From contig CP119321.1 of NCBI GenBank assembly GCA_029202445.1, positions 310,001 to 374,000 on the forward strand: a stretch of DNA of 64,000 bases, written 5' to 3'. Position numbers and translations under genes: made by a program. This DNA comes from Candidatus Microbacterium phytovorans. GTDB taxonomy: Bacteria; Actinomycetota; Actinomycetes; Actinomycetales; Microbacteriaceae. Position 1 is the stretch's first letter, and every line of letters starts with the position of its first letter. This document shows, piece by piece, positions 39,701-49,417 of this stretch. A model generated the notes under the pieces. That model was not told the origin of the DNA and searched no databases. It was given only the letters and a program-made list of their open reading frames with translations.

Positions 39701-40690
39701 CTAGACCGTCGGGCGGATCGCGCCGACGTCCTGACCGCCGCCCGAAACGGACAACGGAAGCTGTGCCATGGTCGCGGCCACGTCGGCGGATGCCAGTGCG
39801 CCGTGCTTCTCCAGAAGCGCCACAGCGACAGCCGTCGCCGCCCGTCCGCTCCCGTCGAGCATCTTCAGCGCCACCGACGTGCCGTCGGGCGCGACCATCA
39901 CCATGACGCCCTCGGCGCCGCCCTTCGCGAACACCCCGAGGCGCTCGATCGCGATCGTGTCCGGCCGTCCGGGGCCGTCGATGGTCCACGGGTTCTCGCG
40001 GACGGCCCGCACGAGCGCCCCCGCCGACCGGTGCAGCGCGAACGGCGAGCGTTCCGACGAAGCGCCGATTCGGTGAACGGCGCGCACGAGCGCCGTGAGA
40101 CTCATCCCGTACACGGGTGCCCCGCAGCCGTCGACCGCCGTCGCTGACACGCGGGCCCCGGTGAGGCGCTCGATGACCTCCCGGAGGTGCGCCTGGAGGG
40201 GATGCGCGGGGTCGAGATACGACGCAGTGTCCCAGCCGTTCACGGTGCACGCGAGCAGCATCGCGGCGTGCTTGCCCGAACAGTTCATCCGCACCCGTGC
40301 GGGGGACCCGTCGTGACGCACCAACTCGTCACGCGTCTCGGTGTCACCCGGCCACGCCGGAGGGCACCCCAAAGCGGACTCATCGAGCCCAGCGGCGTCG
40401 AGGATGTCGCGGACGACGGCGACGTGGCGGTCGGTGCCCGAGTGGCTGGCGGTGGCCAGCGCCAACCGCTCGCCCTCGAGGGCGGCGCCCGCCGTGACGC
40501 ATCCGAGGGCCTGCAGCGGCTTGAGGCTCGAGCGGGGCAGGATGGGCGCCTCGACATCTCCGAGGGTCTCGATCACCACACCGTCCTTGTCGAGGACGAT
40601 CGCCGACCCGCTGTGACGCGACTCGACGAAACCGCTGCGCTCCACGACCGCGAGTTGGACGGCGGCGGGCACGGCGAAAGTCTGCGTCAC
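39701..40690 (-). CDS. L-asparaginase II family protein
   Basis: 329 residues of the PF06089 asparaginase group (not the E. coli AnsA/B fold). Signatures are RSSLKPLQALG, ASHSGT, NCSGKHAAML and DGCGAPVYGMSL. Hydrolyses asparagine to aspartate and ammonia. GTG 40690 is preferred over ATG 40726 because TAGGCT lies at 40698-40703, 7 bases upstream, giving a leaderless mRNA. It is 32 bases upstream of ald, and together they may handle amino-acid nitrogen. Confidence 0.9.
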   Translation of the reverse strand: MTQTFAVPAAVQLAVVERSGFVESRHSGSAIVLDKDGVVIETLGDVEAPILPRSSLKPLQALGCVTAGAALEGERLALATASHSGTDRHVAVVRDILDAAGLDESALGCPPAWPGDTETRDELVRHDGSPARVRMNCSGKHAAMLLACTVNGWDTASYLDPAHPLQAHLREVIERLTGARVSATAVDGCGAPVYGMSLTALVRAVHRIGASSERSPFALHRSAGALVRAVRENPWTIDGPGRPDTIAIERLGVFAKGGAEGVMVMVAPDGTSVALKMLDGSGRAATAVAVALLEKHGALASADVAATMAQLPLSVSGGGQDVGAIRPTV

Positions 40691-40762
40691 GTCCGCCAGC
40701 CTATCGCCGCGGCCCTCGTTCGCCATGGAGCCGGAGGCGCGTTCCGATGGCAGACTGGCGAC

Positions 40763-41236
40763 ATGATCGGCGAACACCGCTACGCGCTCCGCGCCACCTG
40801 GACCGGCGACCGGGGCACCGGCACCAGCGGCTACCGGGACTACGACCGTTCGGTCACGCTCTCGGTCGCCGGCAAGCCCGACATCGCGGCGTCCAGCGAC
40901 AAGCCGTTCCGTGGCGACCCCAGTCGCTGGAACCCCGAGGACCTGCTCCTGGCGGCCCTCTCCGAATGCCACCTGCTGTCGTATCTGCATGCGTGCGTGC
41001 AGGCGGGTGTCGTCGTCGTCGCCTACACCGACGACGCGACGGGCACGATGGTCGAAGACGGACGCGGCGGGGGTGGCTTCACCGAGGTGATGCTCCACCC
41101 GGTGGTCACGATCGCCGACGAGAGCATGCGCGACGCCGCGCTCGCCGCCCACGCGCAGGCGCACGAGTGGTGCTTCATCGCGAACAGCGTGAACTTCCCC
41201 GTGCGGCACGAGCCGACCATCCTCGTCGCGAACTAG
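40763..41236 (+). CDS. OsmC-family peroxiredoxin-like protein
   Basis: 157 residues. OsmC/Ohr fold with both redox cysteines visible: ALSECHLLSYLH (about residue 73) and HEWCFIANSVNFPV (about 139). The family reduces organic hydroperoxides with dihydrolipoamide or similar thiols. ATG 40763; CAGACT 6 bases upstream suggests a leaderless mRNA. Divergent from the asparaginase gene. Confidence 0.9.
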   Translation: MIGEHRYALRATWTGDRGTGTSGYRDYDRSVTLSVAGKPDIAASSDKPFRGDPSRWNPEDLLLAALSECHLLSYLHACVQAGVVVVAYTDDATGTMVEDGRGGGGFTEVMLHPVVTIADESMRDAALAAHAQAHEWCFIANSVNFPVRHEPTILVAN

Positions 41237-41284
41237 CGATCCGGCGGGCGGGTCGCTCCCCGGAGAGCCGACGAACGGATGCCG

Positions 41285-42064
41285 TCAGCGGCGCTCGTGC
41301 GGCAGGACCTGCTTCAGCCGCTCGACCGGGTTCTGAGCGGGGGCCTCGTTATAGGCGCCCGCCAGCTCCTGACCCGACAGCGCGTGGATCGCGGCCATGA
41401 TCTCGTCGGTCGCGAGTCGGCGCGCGCGACCCGACGAAGCAGGCCCGTGGTGGGAGAGGTCGATCGGCTCGCCGTAGCGGATGGTCATGCGGGGGGAGAA
41501 CCTCGGCCACTTGGCGCCGACGGGCATCGCCTCGTTCGTGCCGATGAGCCCGACCGGCACCACGGGGGCACCCGTCTCGAGCGCGAGGAACGCGACGCCC
41601 GTGCGGCCCTTGTACAGCCGGCCGTCGAGCGATCGGGTGCCCTCGGGATAGAGCGCGATCGCTCGACCCGACTGCAGGATGCGCCGCTGCTGGTCGAGGG
41701 CGTCGAGGGCCGCCTGGCCCGCACCGCGCTCCACCGGCGTGGCGCCGATAGCCGTGAAGAAGTGACGGCTGATCCAGCCGCTGAAGCCCTTGCCGTCGAA
41801 GTACGACGACTTGGCGAGGAAGTAGACGGGACGCGGCGCGAACATCGGGATGACGAAGGAGTCGATGAACGACAGATGGTTGCTCGCCAGGATGATGGGG
41901 CCCTTGCGCGGCATGTGCTTCACGCCTTCGATCCGCGGGCGATACAGGAACCTCGCGAGCGGTGCCACGATCCAGCGGCCGACGAAGTAGGTGAAACCGA
42001 CCCGCGAGACGTCCTCTGCGTTCGGGGGAGGGGTCTGCGCCTCCGGCGTCTGCTCTTCGGTCAC
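41285..42064 (-). CDS. plsC: 1-acyl-sn-glycerol-3-phosphate acyltransferase
   Basis: 259 residues. Acylates lysophosphatidic acid to phosphatidic acid at the membrane. Catalytic NHLSFIDSF (NHxxxxD), substrate-binding YPEGTRS, and GAPVVPVG. GTG start. Soluble or monotopic with one hydrophobic N-terminal segment. Several PlsC paralogues are usual in actinobacteria, so this one may serve another lipid. Confidence 0.9.
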   Translation of the reverse strand: MTEEQTPEAQTPPPNAEDVSRVGFTYFVGRWIVAPLARFLYRPRIEGVKHMPRKGPIILASNHLSFIDSFVIPMFAPRPVYFLAKSSYFDGKGFSGWISRHFFTAIGATPVERGAGQAALDALDQQRRILQSGRAIALYPEGTRSLDGRLYKGRTGVAFLALETGAPVVPVGLIGTNEAMPVGAKWPRFSPRMTIRYGEPIDLSHHGPASSGRARRLATDEIMAAIHALSGQELAGAYNEAPAQNPVERLKQVLPHERR

Positions 42065-42180
42065 CAGACGAGGGTACTCCCGATTCCATGCTCACCTCGG
42101 CATGGCGGGGCTCACAGCCGGGACAGAAGAAAGTGAGCAAGGATGGGAGCGTCCCCGTCTTCCCATCGTGAGGTACCTCC

Positions 42181-43149
42181 GTGCGTCTGCGCCCGCTCGT
42201 CACCGTGTCCATCGCCGCCGCGTCGGCCGTTCTGCTGGCCGGGTGCTCCGGTCTCGGAGGCAATGCTGCGTCCCCTGCGCCCACGTCCACGGCAGCCGTG
42301 GATCTGTGCGACGCGATGGCTCCGTCGGGCGCGGCATCCGAGTCGGTCACGGTCGGCGGCGACTTCGGCTCCGCCCCCACGATCGAGTTCGACTCTCCCC
42401 TGAAGGTCGACGAACTCCAGGCCACCGTCCTCACCGAGGGCGACGGCGAGCAGACGTCCGCCGGCGACTACATCTCTTACGCGCTGACGGCCTACGGTGC
42501 CGACGAAGGCGACGAGTTGGTCACTCTCGGCTACAAGCCCGGTGAACTCATGCCGTCTCAGATCTCGGCGGAGAGCCCGCTCGGTCAGATCCTGGGCTGC
42601 AACGGCCCCGGCACCCGCGTCGTCGCCACCTTCCCCGCGACCCCCGCCACCGAGACGGCAGCGGCGATCGCCGCCGAGGTCTACGTGATCGACGTGCTCG
42701 ACATCGTGCCCACGGCGGCGTGGGGCGCGTCCCAGGATCCGGTCGACGGGATGCCGGTGGTGACCCTCGCCGAGGACGGCACGCCGAGCGTGGAGATCCC
42801 GGACGCCGACCCGCCCACCGAGACGGAGGTCGCGACCCTCAAGAAGGGTGACGGCTACGAGGTGCAGGACGGCGACTACGTCCTCATCCAGTACTACGGC
42901 GTGCGCTGGTCCAACGGCGAGGTGTTCGATCAGACGTGGGACGGCACGCCCTACGCGGCGCAGACCACGGGCTTCGTCGAAGGCTTCCAGAAGGCCCTCA
43001 CCGGCTTCCCCGTGGGCTCGCAGGTGCTCGTCGTCATCCCGCCCGCCGAAGGCTACGGCGAGGGCGAGATCAACGAGACCGACCTCAAGGGCGAGACGCT
43101 CGTCTTCGTCGTCGACATCCTCGGCGCCCAGCACGTCGAATCGGAGTGA
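42181..43149 (+). CDS. FKBP-type peptidyl-prolyl isomerase lipoprotein
   Basis: 322 residues. Signal peptide with lipobox LLAGC (Cys22), so a lipid-anchored protein outside the membrane. Two FKBP-like domains: the first (residues about 70-185) is degenerate; the second (about 220-320) has YYGVRWSNGEVFDQTWDG, the region corresponding to FKBP DGxxFDss, and GSQVLVVIPPAEGYG. Likely helps fold exported proteins. GTG after GAGGT. dxr follows after 18 bases from its own promoter. Confidence 0.9.
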   Translation: MRLRPLVTVSIAAASAVLLAGCSGLGGNAASPAPTSTAAVDLCDAMAPSGAASESVTVGGDFGSAPTIEFDSPLKVDELQATVLTEGDGEQTSAGDYISYALTAYGADEGDELVTLGYKPGELMPSQISAESPLGQILGCNGPGTRVVATFPATPATETAAAIAAEVYVIDVLDIVPTAAWGASQDPVDGMPVVTLAEDGTPSVEIPDADPPTETEVATLKKGDGYEVQDGDYVLIQYYGVRWSNGEVFDQTWDGTPYAAQTTGFVEGFQKALTGFPVGSQVLVVIPPAEGYGEGEINETDLKGETLVFVVDILGAQHVESE

Positions 43150-43154
43150 CGCCC

Positions 43155-43160
43155 TAGGCT
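43155..43160 (+). promoter_or_regulatory. -10 box of dxr, leaderless arrangement
   Basis: TAGGCT ends 7 bases before the dxr ATG at 43168. There is no ribosome-binding site, so transcription should begin at or next to the start codon. Confidence 0.6.
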
Positions 43161-43167
43161 GACGTCT

Positions 43168-44259
43168 ATGCGTCGCGTCCTGATCCTGGGTTCCACCGGC
43201 TCCATCGGCACACAGGCGCTGGACGTCATCCGTTCGCGCCGCGACCGCTTCGAGGTTGTCGGTCTCGCCGCCGGATCGGACCGCGCAGGACTCGCGGCGC
43301 AGGCGGCCGAGTTCGGCGTCGCCGATGTGGCATTGGGAGCGGCGGAGGCCGAACGCCTCGTCCGCGACGTCGAGGCAGATGTGGTGCTCAACGGCATCAC
43401 GGGGTCGGTCGGACTGGGCCCGACGCTCGCCGCCCTCGAAACGGGGCGCACGCTCGCGCTGGCGAACAAGGAGTCCCTCATCGTGGGCGGCGACCTCGTC
43501 ACCGCGCTCGCCGCGCCGGGCCAGATCGTGCCCGTGGACTCCGAGCACTCCGCGATCGCCCAGGCGCTGCGTGCGGGCACCGAGGCGGAGGTGCGGCGTC
43601 TGGTGCTCACGGCATCCGGGGGACCCTTCCGTGGTCGGGCGCGCAGCGAGCTCGCGGGCGTGACACCCGCCGAGGCTCTCGCCCACCCGACGTGGGACAT
43701 GGGGCGGGTCGTCACCACCAACTCGGCGACCCTCGTGAACAAGGGGCTCGAGGTGATCGAGGCGCACCTGCTCTTCGGTGTGCCGTACGACGCCATCGAC
43801 GTGGTCGTGCATCCGCAGTCGATCGTGCACTCCATGGTCGAGTTCGACGACGGGTCGACCATCGCGCAGGCATCGCCCCCCGACATGCGTCTTCCGATCT
43901 CGCTCGGCCTCGACTGGCCCCACCGGGTCGCGGGTGTCGGTGTGCCCCTGGACTGGACGCAGGCGACGGCCTGGACGTTCGAGCCGCTCGACGAGCGCGC
44001 CTTCCCCGCCGTCGCGCTCGCCAAGCGGGTGGGTCGCGCCGGCGGCACCTACCCGGCCGTGTTCAACGCCGCCAACGAGCAGGCGGTCGACGCCTTCCAC
44101 GAGGGCCGGATCGCGTTCCTCGACATCGTCGACACGATCGAGCGCGTCGTGGACGCGCACGATGCGCCGTCCGAGCTGACGCGGGAGACCCTCGCCGACA
44201 CCGAGCGGTGGGCGCGCGCCGAAGCCGATCGGCTCATCGCCGCGGGTCTCGCACGCTGA
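43168..44259 (+). CDS. dxr: 1-deoxy-D-xylulose 5-phosphate reductoisomerase
   Basis: 363 residues. Second step of the MEP isoprenoid pathway, NADPH and Mg2+ dependent. [15 protein letters not shown] is the NADPH loop, then [21 protein letters not shown] (metal Asp/Glu), TASGGPFR and NPPTWDMG-like [11 protein letters not shown]. Full length. A terminator hairpin follows and the next genes on the other strand are pfl, whereas in mycobacteria rip1 and gcpE follow directly. Confidence 0.97.
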   Translation: MRRVLILGSTGSIGTQALDVIRSRRDRFEVVGLAAGSDRAGLAAQAAEFGVADVALGAAEAERLVRDVEADVVLNGITGSVGLGPTLAALETGRTLALANKESLIVGGDLVTALAAPGQIVPVDSEHSAIAQALRAGTEAEVRRLVLTASGGPFRGRARSELAGVTPAEALAHPTWDMGRVVTTNSATLVNKGLEVIEAHLLFGVPYDAIDVVVHPQSIVHSMVEFDDGSTIAQASPPDMRLPISLGLDWPHRVAGVGVPLDWTQATAWTFEPLDERAFPAVALAKRVGRAGGTYPAVFNAANEQAVDAFHEGRIAFLDIVDTIERVVDAHDAPSELTRETLADTERWARAEADRLIAAGLAR

Positions 44260-44266
44260 CGTATGC

Positions 44267-44305
44267 CGCTCGCCCCGCCCCGGAAGCGGAGGGGCGGGTC
44301 GAGCG
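44267..44305. terminator. bidirectional terminator between dxr and pflA
   Basis: Long GC-rich hairpin: CGCTCG plus CCCGCCCC on one side, GGGGCGGG plus CGAGCG on the other, one C-T mismatch and a 9-base loop. It lies between convergent genes and can serve both. Confidence 0.75.
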
Positions 44306-44341
44306 ACGGGCCCGCGCAGGGAGCGGGCGGTCGGAGGGGCG

Positions 44342-45301
44342 TCAGTAGGTCGTGAGCCCGTGCGAGCGGAACACCTCGCGCACGCGGTCGACCAGTTCGG
44401 CCGTCGGGGCGGGCGTGTCGTCGAGTTCGTAGGTGCGGCCGAGCGATTCCCACTTGTCGCGCCCCATCTGGTGGAAGGGGAGCACCTCGACGCGGGAGAC
44501 CGCGCCGGGACGGATCTCGTTCAGCGAGGCGGCGTAGGCCGCGACCCGCTCGATCCCCGCCGCGTCGTCGGTGAGACCCGGCACGAGGACGTAGCGGATC
44601 CAGACCTCGGGACCGTCGGCCATGGCGGCCAGGCGCCGCCCGAACTGGAGCGTCGGCTCGAGCTCGCGTCCGGTCACGCGGCGGTAGACATCGGGGTCGC
44701 CGCTCTTGACGTCCAGGAGCACGAGGTCGGTGTCGGCGAGCATCGCGTCGCCGGCATTGCGTCCGAGGTAGCCGGACGTGTCGATCGCGGTGTGGACGCC
44801 GAGGGCTTTCGCGCCGCGCAGGATGCGGGCCGCGAAGGCCGGCTGCATGAGCACTTCGCCGCCCGAGAGGGTGATCCCGCCGCCCGTAGCCTGGAAGACG
44901 GCCCGGTATCGAGCGATCCGCGCGAGCAGCTCCTCTGCCGTCACCGGGGCGCCGTCCTTCATCGCGAGGGTGTCGGGGTTGTGGCAGTAGAGGCAGCGCA
45001 GCGGGCAGCCGCTGAGGAACGTGGTGAGACGCGTGCCCGGCCCGTCGACGGCCGTCACGAGCTCCCAGGAGTGAACCGACCCGAGACGCCCGTCGCGCAT
45101 CGCCGCGAGGCGATCGTGGTGGTCGACGGCCTCGACGTGCAGGCCGTCGAGGCCGGCGCCGGTGCGACGACCGCCGGCCGCGGGCGCCTGGAGGGGAACC
45201 TCCAGGCGCACCGCGTCGTCGGGGAGGGCAGGGACCTCCGGTTCGGGGTGCGGGCGACCGGGGTCGTCGCTCGCGGAGCGACGGAGCATCGTCGCGGCCA
45301 T
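44342..45301 (-). CDS. pflA: pyruvate formate-lyase activating enzyme
   Basis: 319 residues. Radical-SAM enzyme that installs the glycyl radical on PflB. Iron-sulfur motif CPLRCLYC (CxxxCxxC), preceded by VDGPGTRLTTFLSG, with LSGGEVLMQ further on. E. coli PflA has 246 residues; the extra N-terminal 70 residues here are Pro/Arg-rich and may be untranslated if a downstream ATG (MRDGRLGSVHSWE) is used. It follows pflB after 34 bases, so the two are one operon. Oxygen-sensitive; works with flavodoxin or ferredoxin. Confidence 0.93.
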   Translation of the reverse strand: MAATMLRRSASDDPGRPHPEPEVPALPDDAVRLEVPLQAPAAGGRRTGAGLDGLHVEAVDHHDRLAAMRDGRLGSVHSWELVTAVDGPGTRLTTFLSGCPLRCLYCHNPDTLAMKDGAPVTAEELLARIARYRAVFQATGGGITLSGGEVLMQPAFAARILRGAKALGVHTAIDTSGYLGRNAGDAMLADTDLVLLDVKSGDPDVYRRVTGRELEPTLQFGRRLAAMADGPEVWIRYVLVPGLTDDAAGIERVAAYAASLNEIRPGAVSRVEVLPFHQMGRDKWESLGRTYELDDTPAPTAELVDRVREVFRSHGLTTY

Positions 45302-45335
45302 GTCGTCAGCTCTTCTCGGGTCGAGGTGAGCCGGC

Positions 45336-47597
45336 TCAGAGCGACCCGTGGAACGTCCGCGACAGCACGTCCAGCTGCTGCTCGCGGGTCAGCCGCACGA
45401 AGTTGACGGCGTAGCCCGAGACGCGGATGGTGAGCTGCGGGTAGTTCTCCGGGTGCTCCATGGCATCCTCGAGCGTCTCGCGGTTCAGCACGTTGACGTT
45501 CATGTGATAGCCCTCGGAGCCGACGTACGCGTCGAGCAGGCCGGCCAGGTTGCGGATCTGCTCGTCCTTCGTGCGTCCCAAGCCCGCCGGGACGACCGTG
45601 TTGGTCAGCGAGATGCCGTCCTGTGCCTGGTCGTAGGGGAGCTTGGCCACCGAGAGGGCCGAGGCCAGCATCCCGTGCGTGTCCCGTCCGTTCATCGGGT
45701 TCGCTCCCGGCGCGAACGGCTCACCCGCCCGGCGACCGTCGGGAGTGTTGCCCGTCGCCTTGCCGTACACGACGTTGGAGGTGATGGTGAGCACCGACTG
45801 CGTCGGAAGGGCGTTGCGGTACATCGGGTGGCGGCGGATCTTGGCCATGAAGCGCTCGACGAGGTCGACGGCGATGTCGTCGGCCCGGTCGTCGTCGTTG
45901 CCGTAGGTGGGGAAGTCGCCCTCCGTCACGTAGTCCACGACGATGCCGCGCTCATCGCGCACCGGCGTCACCGTGGCGTACTTGATGGCCGTCAGCGAGT
46001 CGGTCGCGACCGACAGGCCGGCGATGCCGCACGCCATGGTGCGCAGCACATCCTTGTCGTGGAGGGCCATCTCGAGACGCTCGTACGCGTACTTGTCGTG
46101 GGACCAGTGGATGCAGTTGAGCGCTTCGACATAGGTCTCGGCGAGCCAGTCCATCGTGACGTCGAACTTCGCCATCACGTCGTCGAAGTCGAGCGGTCCG
46201 TCGCCGACGGGGGCGGCGACGGGCGAGATCTGGGCGCCCGTGACCTCGTCGCGGCCGCCGTTGATGGCATACAGCAGAGTCTTGGCGAGGTTCACCCGAG
46301 CGCCGAAGAACTGCATCTGCTTGCCGACGCGCATGGGGCTCACGCAGCAGGCGATGGCCGCGTCGTCGCCCCACGCGGGCCGGATGATGTCATCCGACTC
46401 GTACTGGACCGCGGACGTGTCGATCGAGACCCGCGCACAGAAGTCCTTGAAGCCCTGGGGGAGCGCGGGGCTCCAGAACACGGTCATGTTCGGCTCCGGG
46501 GCGGGGCCGAGGTTGTAGAGCGTCTGGAGGTAGCGGAAGGAGTTCTTCGTCACGAGAGGGCGGCCGTCCTCGCCCACGCCGCCGATCGTCTCGGTGACCC
46601 AGGTCGGGTCGCCGGAGAACAGGGCGTCGTACTCGGGGGTGCGCAGGAACCGCACGATGCGCAGCTTGATGACGAAGTCGTCGATGATCTCCTGTGCCTG
46701 CTCCTCCGTGAGGGTGCCCGCGGCGAGATCGCGCTCGATGAAGACGTCCAGGAACGTGGAGGTGCGGCCGAGCGACATCGCGGCGCCGTTCTGCTCCTTG
46801 ACCGCGCCGAGGTAGGCGAAGTACAGCCACTGCACGGCCTCTCGGGCGTCGGTGGCCGGCCCGGAGATGTCGAAGCCGTACGAGGCGGCCATCGTCTTCA
46901 GCTCCTGCAGGGCGCGGATCTGCTCGGCGTGCTCCTCGCGCTGGCGCACGACCTCCTCTGTGAAGGGGGTGGTGTCCAGGCCGAGCTTGTCGACCTTCTT
47001 GGCGGCGATGAGCGCGTCGACGCCGTAGAGGGCAACTCGGCGGTAGTCGCCGATGATGCGGCCGCGGCCGTAGGCGTCGGGAAGGCCGGTGATGATGTGG
47101 CTGCTGCGAGCGGCGCGGACGTTGGGGGAGTATGCGTCGAAGACGCCCTGGTTGTGGGTCTTGCGGTACTCCGTGTACACGGTCTTGAGCGTCTTGTCGA
47201 CCTCGTAGCCGTAGGTGTCGAGCGCTCCTTCGACCATCCGCCACCCGCCGTTGGGCATGATGGCGCGGCGGAGGGGAGCGTCGGTCTGCAGGCCCACGAT
47301 GATCTCGTCTTCGCGGGAGATGTAGCCCGGCGCGTGCGCCGTGATGCCGGCGGGGGTGTGAGCGTCGACGTCGTAGATGCCCTTGGCGCGCTCTTCGGGG
47401 AACATCGCGGCGAGCGTGTCCCACACGCGGGTGGTGCGCGCGGTGGGGCCGGCCAGGAACGCGTCGTCGCCGTCGTAGGGCGTGTAGTTGCGCTGGATGA
47501 AGTCGCGCACGTCGACGTCGTCCTGCCAGGGGCCGGGGGTGAATCCGTTCCAGGCGGCGGGCAGTTCGTCCTGTGCGGTGGGGGTGACGATGGTCAT
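45336..47597 (-). CDS. pflB: formate C-acetyltransferase (pyruvate formate-lyase)
   Basis: 753 residues. Converts pyruvate and CoA to acetyl-CoA and formate without oxygen. Active-site cysteine pair in [12 protein letters not shown] and the C-terminal glycyl-radical motif RVSGYAVNF. Standard length. ATG 47597 has an AAGGAAG site; the longer frame is rejected. Upstream is a 15-base perfect palindrome (47683-47697) in the promoter region, suggesting repression by a GntR-type or similar regulator. It implies fermentation or anaerobic survival. Confidence 0.97.
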   Translation of the reverse strand: MTIVTPTAQDELPAAWNGFTPGPWQDDVDVRDFIQRNYTPYDGDDAFLAGPTARTTRVWDTLAAMFPEERAKGIYDVDAHTPAGITAHAPGYISREDEIIVGLQTDAPLRRAIMPNGGWRMVEGALDTYGYEVDKTLKTVYTEYRKTHNQGVFDAYSPNVRAARSSHIITGLPDAYGRGRIIGDYRRVALYGVDALIAAKKVDKLGLDTTPFTEEVVRQREEHAEQIRALQELKTMAASYGFDISGPATDAREAVQWLYFAYLGAVKEQNGAAMSLGRTSTFLDVFIERDLAAGTLTEEQAQEIIDDFVIKLRIVRFLRTPEYDALFSGDPTWVTETIGGVGEDGRPLVTKNSFRYLQTLYNLGPAPEPNMTVFWSPALPQGFKDFCARVSIDTSAVQYESDDIIRPAWGDDAAIACCVSPMRVGKQMQFFGARVNLAKTLLYAINGGRDEVTGAQISPVAAPVGDGPLDFDDVMAKFDVTMDWLAETYVEALNCIHWSHDKYAYERLEMALHDKDVLRTMACGIAGLSVATDSLTAIKYATVTPVRDERGIVVDYVTEGDFPTYGNDDDRADDIAVDLVERFMAKIRRHPMYRNALPTQSVLTITSNVVYGKATGNTPDGRRAGEPFAPGANPMNGRDTHGMLASALSVAKLPYDQAQDGISLTNTVVPAGLGRTKDEQIRNLAGLLDAYVGSEGYHMNVNVLNRETLEDAMEHPENYPQLTIRVSGYAVNFVRLTREQQLDVLSRTFHGSL

Positions 47598-47682
47598 TTC
47601 GCTTCCTTGCTTCCTCGTGGGATCGGTCACGACGAGGGGTGCGATACCCGCCCGGCGTGCCGGATGACCCCAGGGTACCGCG

Positions 47683-47697
47683 TGTGGTCAGACCACA
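47683..47697. promoter_or_regulatory. perfect palindromic operator upstream of pflB
   Basis: TGTGGTC-A-GACCACA, a 7+1+7 palindrome, lies 86 bases before the pflB start in the gap to the murE-like gene. It contains the TGGTNNNACCA core typical of FadR/LldR-type GntR operators. On the minus strand it overlaps a possible -35, with TACCCT as a possible -10 nearby. Confidence 0.6.
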
Positions 47698-47754
47698 ACA
47701 GGAGGGTGTGCGAAGTATGGCGGAGAACCCGCCGGGAAAAATCGTGCGTTGTCG

Positions 47755-49350
47755 TCAGTCGACAATCGTGCTCTTGCCGTGGGCGGCGTCGGTCGGCCAA
47801 CCGGATGCCGTCAGAGCGGCTCGGGCAGCCTCGGCGGCATCGAACGGAACGCGCACCCCCGAGATCTCTCGGTAGTGCTGATGCCCGGGACCCGCCCACA
47901 CGATCGCATCGCCGGCAGCGGCGAGCTGGACGGCGACCTCGATAGCGCGTTCCGGCGGGACGACCTCGTGGATGTCGGCATCCGGGCGCGCCGCGCGGGC
48001 GCCTGCGATGAGCGCGGTGCGGATGCCGGCAGGGTCCTCGGACCGAGGGTGCTGGTCGGTGATCACCAGGATGTCGCTGCCCTGCGCCGCCGTCGCGCCC
48101 ATCTCGGCGCGCTTGGTGACATCGCGGTCGCCGTTCGCGGCGGTGACCATGATCACGCGGCCGGGGGTGACGTGGCGGACCGCGTCGAGGGTCTTCACGA
48201 ACGCGTCGGGGGAGTGGGCGAAGTCGATGTACACCGCGGGACCGTCGGGTCCGGACACCCGCTGGATCCGCCCCGGCAGCTCCGCCGGGATCCGCGCGTC
48301 GCGCACCAGCCCGAAGAGGTCGTCGGCGGCGACGCCCGCCTCCAGGAGCATGACGATCGCGAGCCCGGCGTTGGATGCCATGTGGCCGCCGATGACCGGC
48401 ACGGTCGTCACCACGTCGCGACCGTCGCGGTGGTGCAGGCGGAACCAGGTGCCGTCCTGCCGTTCCTCGAGGATGTCGACGGTCCAGTCGGCCTCGACGG
48501 GGCCGTCGGCGAGCGCCGGGGTGAGCACTGTCGTGACCGGCACGCTGCTGCGCCTCGCGACCTCGCGGCCCTCCGGCGAGTCGACGCACACCACGGCGCG
48601 TCGTGAACGTTCGGGACGGAACAGGTCGAGCTTGGCCTCCAGGTAGGTCGCCATGTCCCCGTAGTCGTCGAGGTGATCGTGGGTGAGATTCGTGAAACCC
48701 GCCACATCGAAGACGATGCCGTCCACGCGGTGCCGCGACAGCGCCTGTGCGCTCACCTCCACCATCGCCGCCTCGACGCCGCGCTCGCGCATGAGGGCGA
48801 GGAGTGCATGCATCTCGGAGGACTCCGGAGTGGTGAGACGCGAGGGGATCACCTGTCCGGCGATGTGACGTTCGGCGGTGGAGGACAGCCCCGTCGTCAT
48901 CCCCAGGGCGCGCAGCATGCCTTCGACGAGGTGCGACACGCTCGTCTTGCCGTTGGTGCCGGTGATGGCCAGCAGCAGGGGCATGTCGCGATCTGTCCCG
49001 TACACCCACGACGAGATCTCGCCGAGGCGCGACCGAGGCTCCTCGACGACGAGCACGGGGAGCCCGGCGGCCCGTGCCTCGGGCACGCCCGCCTCGTCGG
49101 TGAGCACGGCGATCGCGCCCTTCGCGGCGGCGTCGGCGGAGAACTCCGCTCCGTGCCGATTCACGCCCTGCAGGGCGACGAAGACCTCACCCGGACGCAG
49201 GTCGGCCGTCGCGAGCGTGATGCCGGTGACGGCCGCGTCGGCGAGCTCGCCGACGGTGCGCTCCGCGAATCGGGCCGCGAGCTCGGCGAGGAGGTGACCC
49301 GGCGGGTTCTCCGGACGCAGGACGGGCGGGGTCGGGGCGATGTCGGCCAT
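47755..49350 (-). CDS. MurE-like UDP-MurNAc-peptide ligase
   Basis: 531 residues. Mur ligase with three domains: N-terminal UDP-binding (DLRPGEVFVALQG), ATP-binding ITGTNGKTSVSHLVEG (about 129-144), TTPESSEMH and the C-terminal domain. MurE adds the third residue of the peptidoglycan stem peptide. The specificity motif usually DNPR (meso-DAP enzymes) is here DQHPRSEDP, and the DYAHTPD motif is IDFAHSPDAF. It is outside any dcw cluster. It may be a paralogue for Lys, Orn or homoserine, fitting B-type peptidoglycan of this family, or have another amide target. ATG follows GGAGG. Confidence 0.8.
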   Translation of the reverse strand: MADIAPTPPVLRPENPPGHLLAELAARFAERTVGELADAAVTGITLATADLRPGEVFVALQGVNRHGAEFSADAAAKGAIAVLTDEAGVPEARAAGLPVLVVEEPRSRLGEISSWVYGTDRDMPLLLAITGTNGKTSVSHLVEGMLRALGMTTGLSSTAERHIAGQVIPSRLTTPESSEMHALLALMRERGVEAAMVEVSAQALSRHRVDGIVFDVAGFTNLTHDHLDDYGDMATYLEAKLDLFRPERSRRAVVCVDSPEGREVARRSSVPVTTVLTPALADGPVEADWTVDILEERQDGTWFRLHHRDGRDVVTTVPVIGGHMASNAGLAIVMLLEAGVAADDLFGLVRDARIPAELPGRIQRVSGPDGPAVYIDFAHSPDAFVKTLDAVRHVTPGRVIMVTAANGDRDVTKRAEMGATAAQGSDILVITDQHPRSEDPAGIRTALIAGARAARPDADIHEVVPPERAIEVAVQLAAAGDAIVWAGPGHQHYREISGVRVPFDAAEAARAALTASGWPTDAAHGKSTIVD

Positions 49351-49417
49351 AGCGCCTCCATCCTCTCACCCGAGCCCGTCCGTCACCGTGAGGTCGCCGC
49401 GGACGCGTCAGCGACGA

